This document shows, piece by piece, positions 5,185 through 5,901 of a stretch of 5,901 bases of DNA. The position numbers and the translations under genes were made by a program. How positions within the stretch are numbered: position 1 is the stretch's first letter; every line of letters begins with the position of its first letter. Below the pieces are notes generated by a model that was given only the letters and a program-made list of their open reading frames with translations, did not search any database and was not told the DNA's origin. Location: contig JASLIR010000375.1 in the NCBI GenBank assembly GCA_030152125.1, positions 1 to 5,901 of the forward strand, in the 5' to 3' direction. This DNA comes from Alkanindiges sp. (GTDB lineage: Bacteria; Pseudomonadota; Gammaproteobacteria; Pseudomonadales; Moraxellaceae).

Positions 5185-5741
5185 TTTGCCGCATCCACAC
5201 CAATAATAAACGGCATGAGTGCGGCAATGTTTCTGGCATCGTCAATGCCTCGGTGGGCGGTGCCGCTAAAGTTAAGCCCCATTAGATTAATCGCTTTGCC
5301 TAAGCCAAGTTTTCTGCGCAGGCCCTGTGCTTCGGAAAAGCGTTTTTTCACGTTGATATGCCCGGAAGCAAGGGGATAGGCCACCTGATGGTAATTGCAG
5401 TCTTTATCCAGCTGGTAGCGGTCATAATCCCCCCACGAGCAGAACACATAGTTGCTATAGGGTGCTAACCATTTCCTGAGTGATGCAATCACGGTTGCAA
5501 AATCCGGTGCGGTATCAACATCCTGCTGGGTAATCGTGGTCAGTTCGGTGCAAAATGGTGTTAACAGTGGGTTGCGTACCGGCCGGATAAAGGACTGGAA
5601 TTCATCTACAATGTGCATGCTGCTGCGTTGTAGCATCACTGCGCCAAATTCAATAATTTCCATTTCCTGTTTGGGCACTGTGCCGTGGTTACAGCAGGTG
5701 GCCTCAAAGTCGATAATGAGATAGTAGTCGTAGTTGTTCAT
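5181..5741 (-). CDS. DEDDh-family 3'-5' exonuclease (ERI-1/KapD-like)
   Basis: Predicted cytosolic metal-dependent 3'-5' exonuclease acting on RNA or DNA ends. The 186 residues contain just the exonuclease domain. Visible motifs: Exo I DFEATC with D11 and E13; EIIEFGAV (29-35), typical of the fold; Exo II around FCSWGDYDRYQL, with D105 or D107 as metal ligand; and Exo III AHRGIDDARN with H163 and D168 at H-x4-D spacing. The DFEATC and WGDYD signatures fit the ERI-1/KapD-like branch more than the DnaQ proofreading subunit or oligoribonuclease. The ATG at 5741 has a weak AAGAG about seven bases upstream and overlaps the stop codon of the preceding open frame as ATGA, so it is probably translationally coupled. 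It converges on plcR with only 14 bp between stop codons and no terminator seen. Substrate and pathway cannot be read from sequence. Confidence 0.92.
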   Translation of the reverse strand: MNNYDYYLIIDFEATCCNHGTVPKQEMEIIEFGAVMLQRSSMHIVDEFQSFIRPVRNPLLTPFCTELTTITQQDVDTAPDFATVIASLRKWLAPYSNYVFCSWGDYDRYQLDKDCNYHQVAYPLASGHINVKKRFSEAQGLRRKLGLGKAINLMGLNFSGTAHRGIDDARNIAALMPFIIGVDAAN

Positions 5742-5901
5742 GCTTGTACTCTTTTAAATATATTTAATATTTTGTTTTTTTCTAGGTTTAATGCCGGTTC
5801 GATTAGATTTTTAAGTGCTTCGGTTTTTTCGGCATATAGCCGCATAGGGCAAATGTTATCTGCATCGTGCTGATTATTTGGCCGGAACGAGAGGATATTC
5901 G
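5738..5901 (-). CDS. C-terminal end of an unidentified gene upstream of the exonuclease (partial)
   Basis: Reading the minus strand from the window edge, one frame (first full codon at 5899) stays open for 53 codons to a TGA at 5738-5740. It ends in FKRVQA. The other two frames hit stops. The peptide is hydrophilic with a charged helical end (RLYAEKTEALKNLIEP, then LEKNKILNIFKR). The TGA overlaps the exonuclease ATG as ATGA, the classic arrangement of translationally coupled genes, which is the main argument that this is real coding sequence. Its last 30 codons are AT-rich and use ATA, CTA, TTA and AGA, unlike the rest of the window. I do not recognise the family. The alternative is that this is AT-rich promoter DNA that happens to be open. 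Confidence 0.6.
   Translation of the reverse strand, partial: NILSFRPNNQHDADNICPMRLYAEKTEALKNLIEPALNLEKNKILNIFKRVQA

Noticed and set aside
5754..5781. AT-only palindrome TTAAATATATTTAA followed by a T-run, resembling a plus-strand terminator
   Set aside because: The stem has no GC pairs and is almost 600 bp past the nearest plus-strand gene end. It also lies in the inferred coding end of the partial gene, so it is better read as AT-rich coding or promoter-like DNA.

Overview
The window is chromosomal-looking DNA from a Gram-negative bacterium, probably a gammaproteobacterium in or near the Pseudomonadales. The main reason is a Tat-exported phospholipase C that resembles Pseudomonas PlcH/PlcN along its whole length and is followed by a PlcR-type accessory gene. 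Base composition is roughly balanced (near 50% GC by eye), lower than Pseudomonas aeruginosa. A Moraxellaceae-like host is possible, but that assignment is inference. I see no tRNA, rRNA, CRISPR array, IS element, phage gene or integration site. No gene-free stretch exceeds about 220 bp.

Left half (1-2063), minus strand: an arylamine N-acetyltransferase (56-934), an 81-residue DUF2171 protein with a strong ribosome binding site (1125-1370), and a 158-residue protein of unknown function (1587-2063). The gaps between them are 190-216 bp. They contain hairpins and weak promoter-like elements, so these look like three separate transcription units rather than an operon.

Centre (2064-5166): a divergent intergenic region with a candidate Pho box drives a GTG-started, Tat-exported phosphocholine-type phospholipase C (2283-4460). 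A membrane-anchored PlcR-like accessory protein follows 76 bp downstream (4537-5166). This layout matches the P. aeruginosa plcHR operon, in which PlcR1/PlcR2 help release the hemolytic phospholipase C. The enzyme would remove phosphocholine from phosphatidylcholine or sphingomyelin outside the cell. A Pho box would tie that to phosphate scavenging. An internal ATG in the accessory gene sits where a short PlcR2-like form would begin.

Right end (5181-5901), minus strand: a DEDDh 3'-5' exonuclease of the ERI-1/KapD-like type converges on plcR. A 15-bp sequence carrying the stop codons is tandemly duplicated at the junction. The exonuclease start overlaps (ATGA) the stop of a further reading frame that enters from the window edge, so the exonuclease is probably the downstream member of an operon whose first gene lies mostly outside this window.

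I found no convincing wholly new system. The items most worth following up are the plc/plcR pair with its regulatory region, the duplicated convergent stop, and the unidentified gene coupled to the exonuclease.
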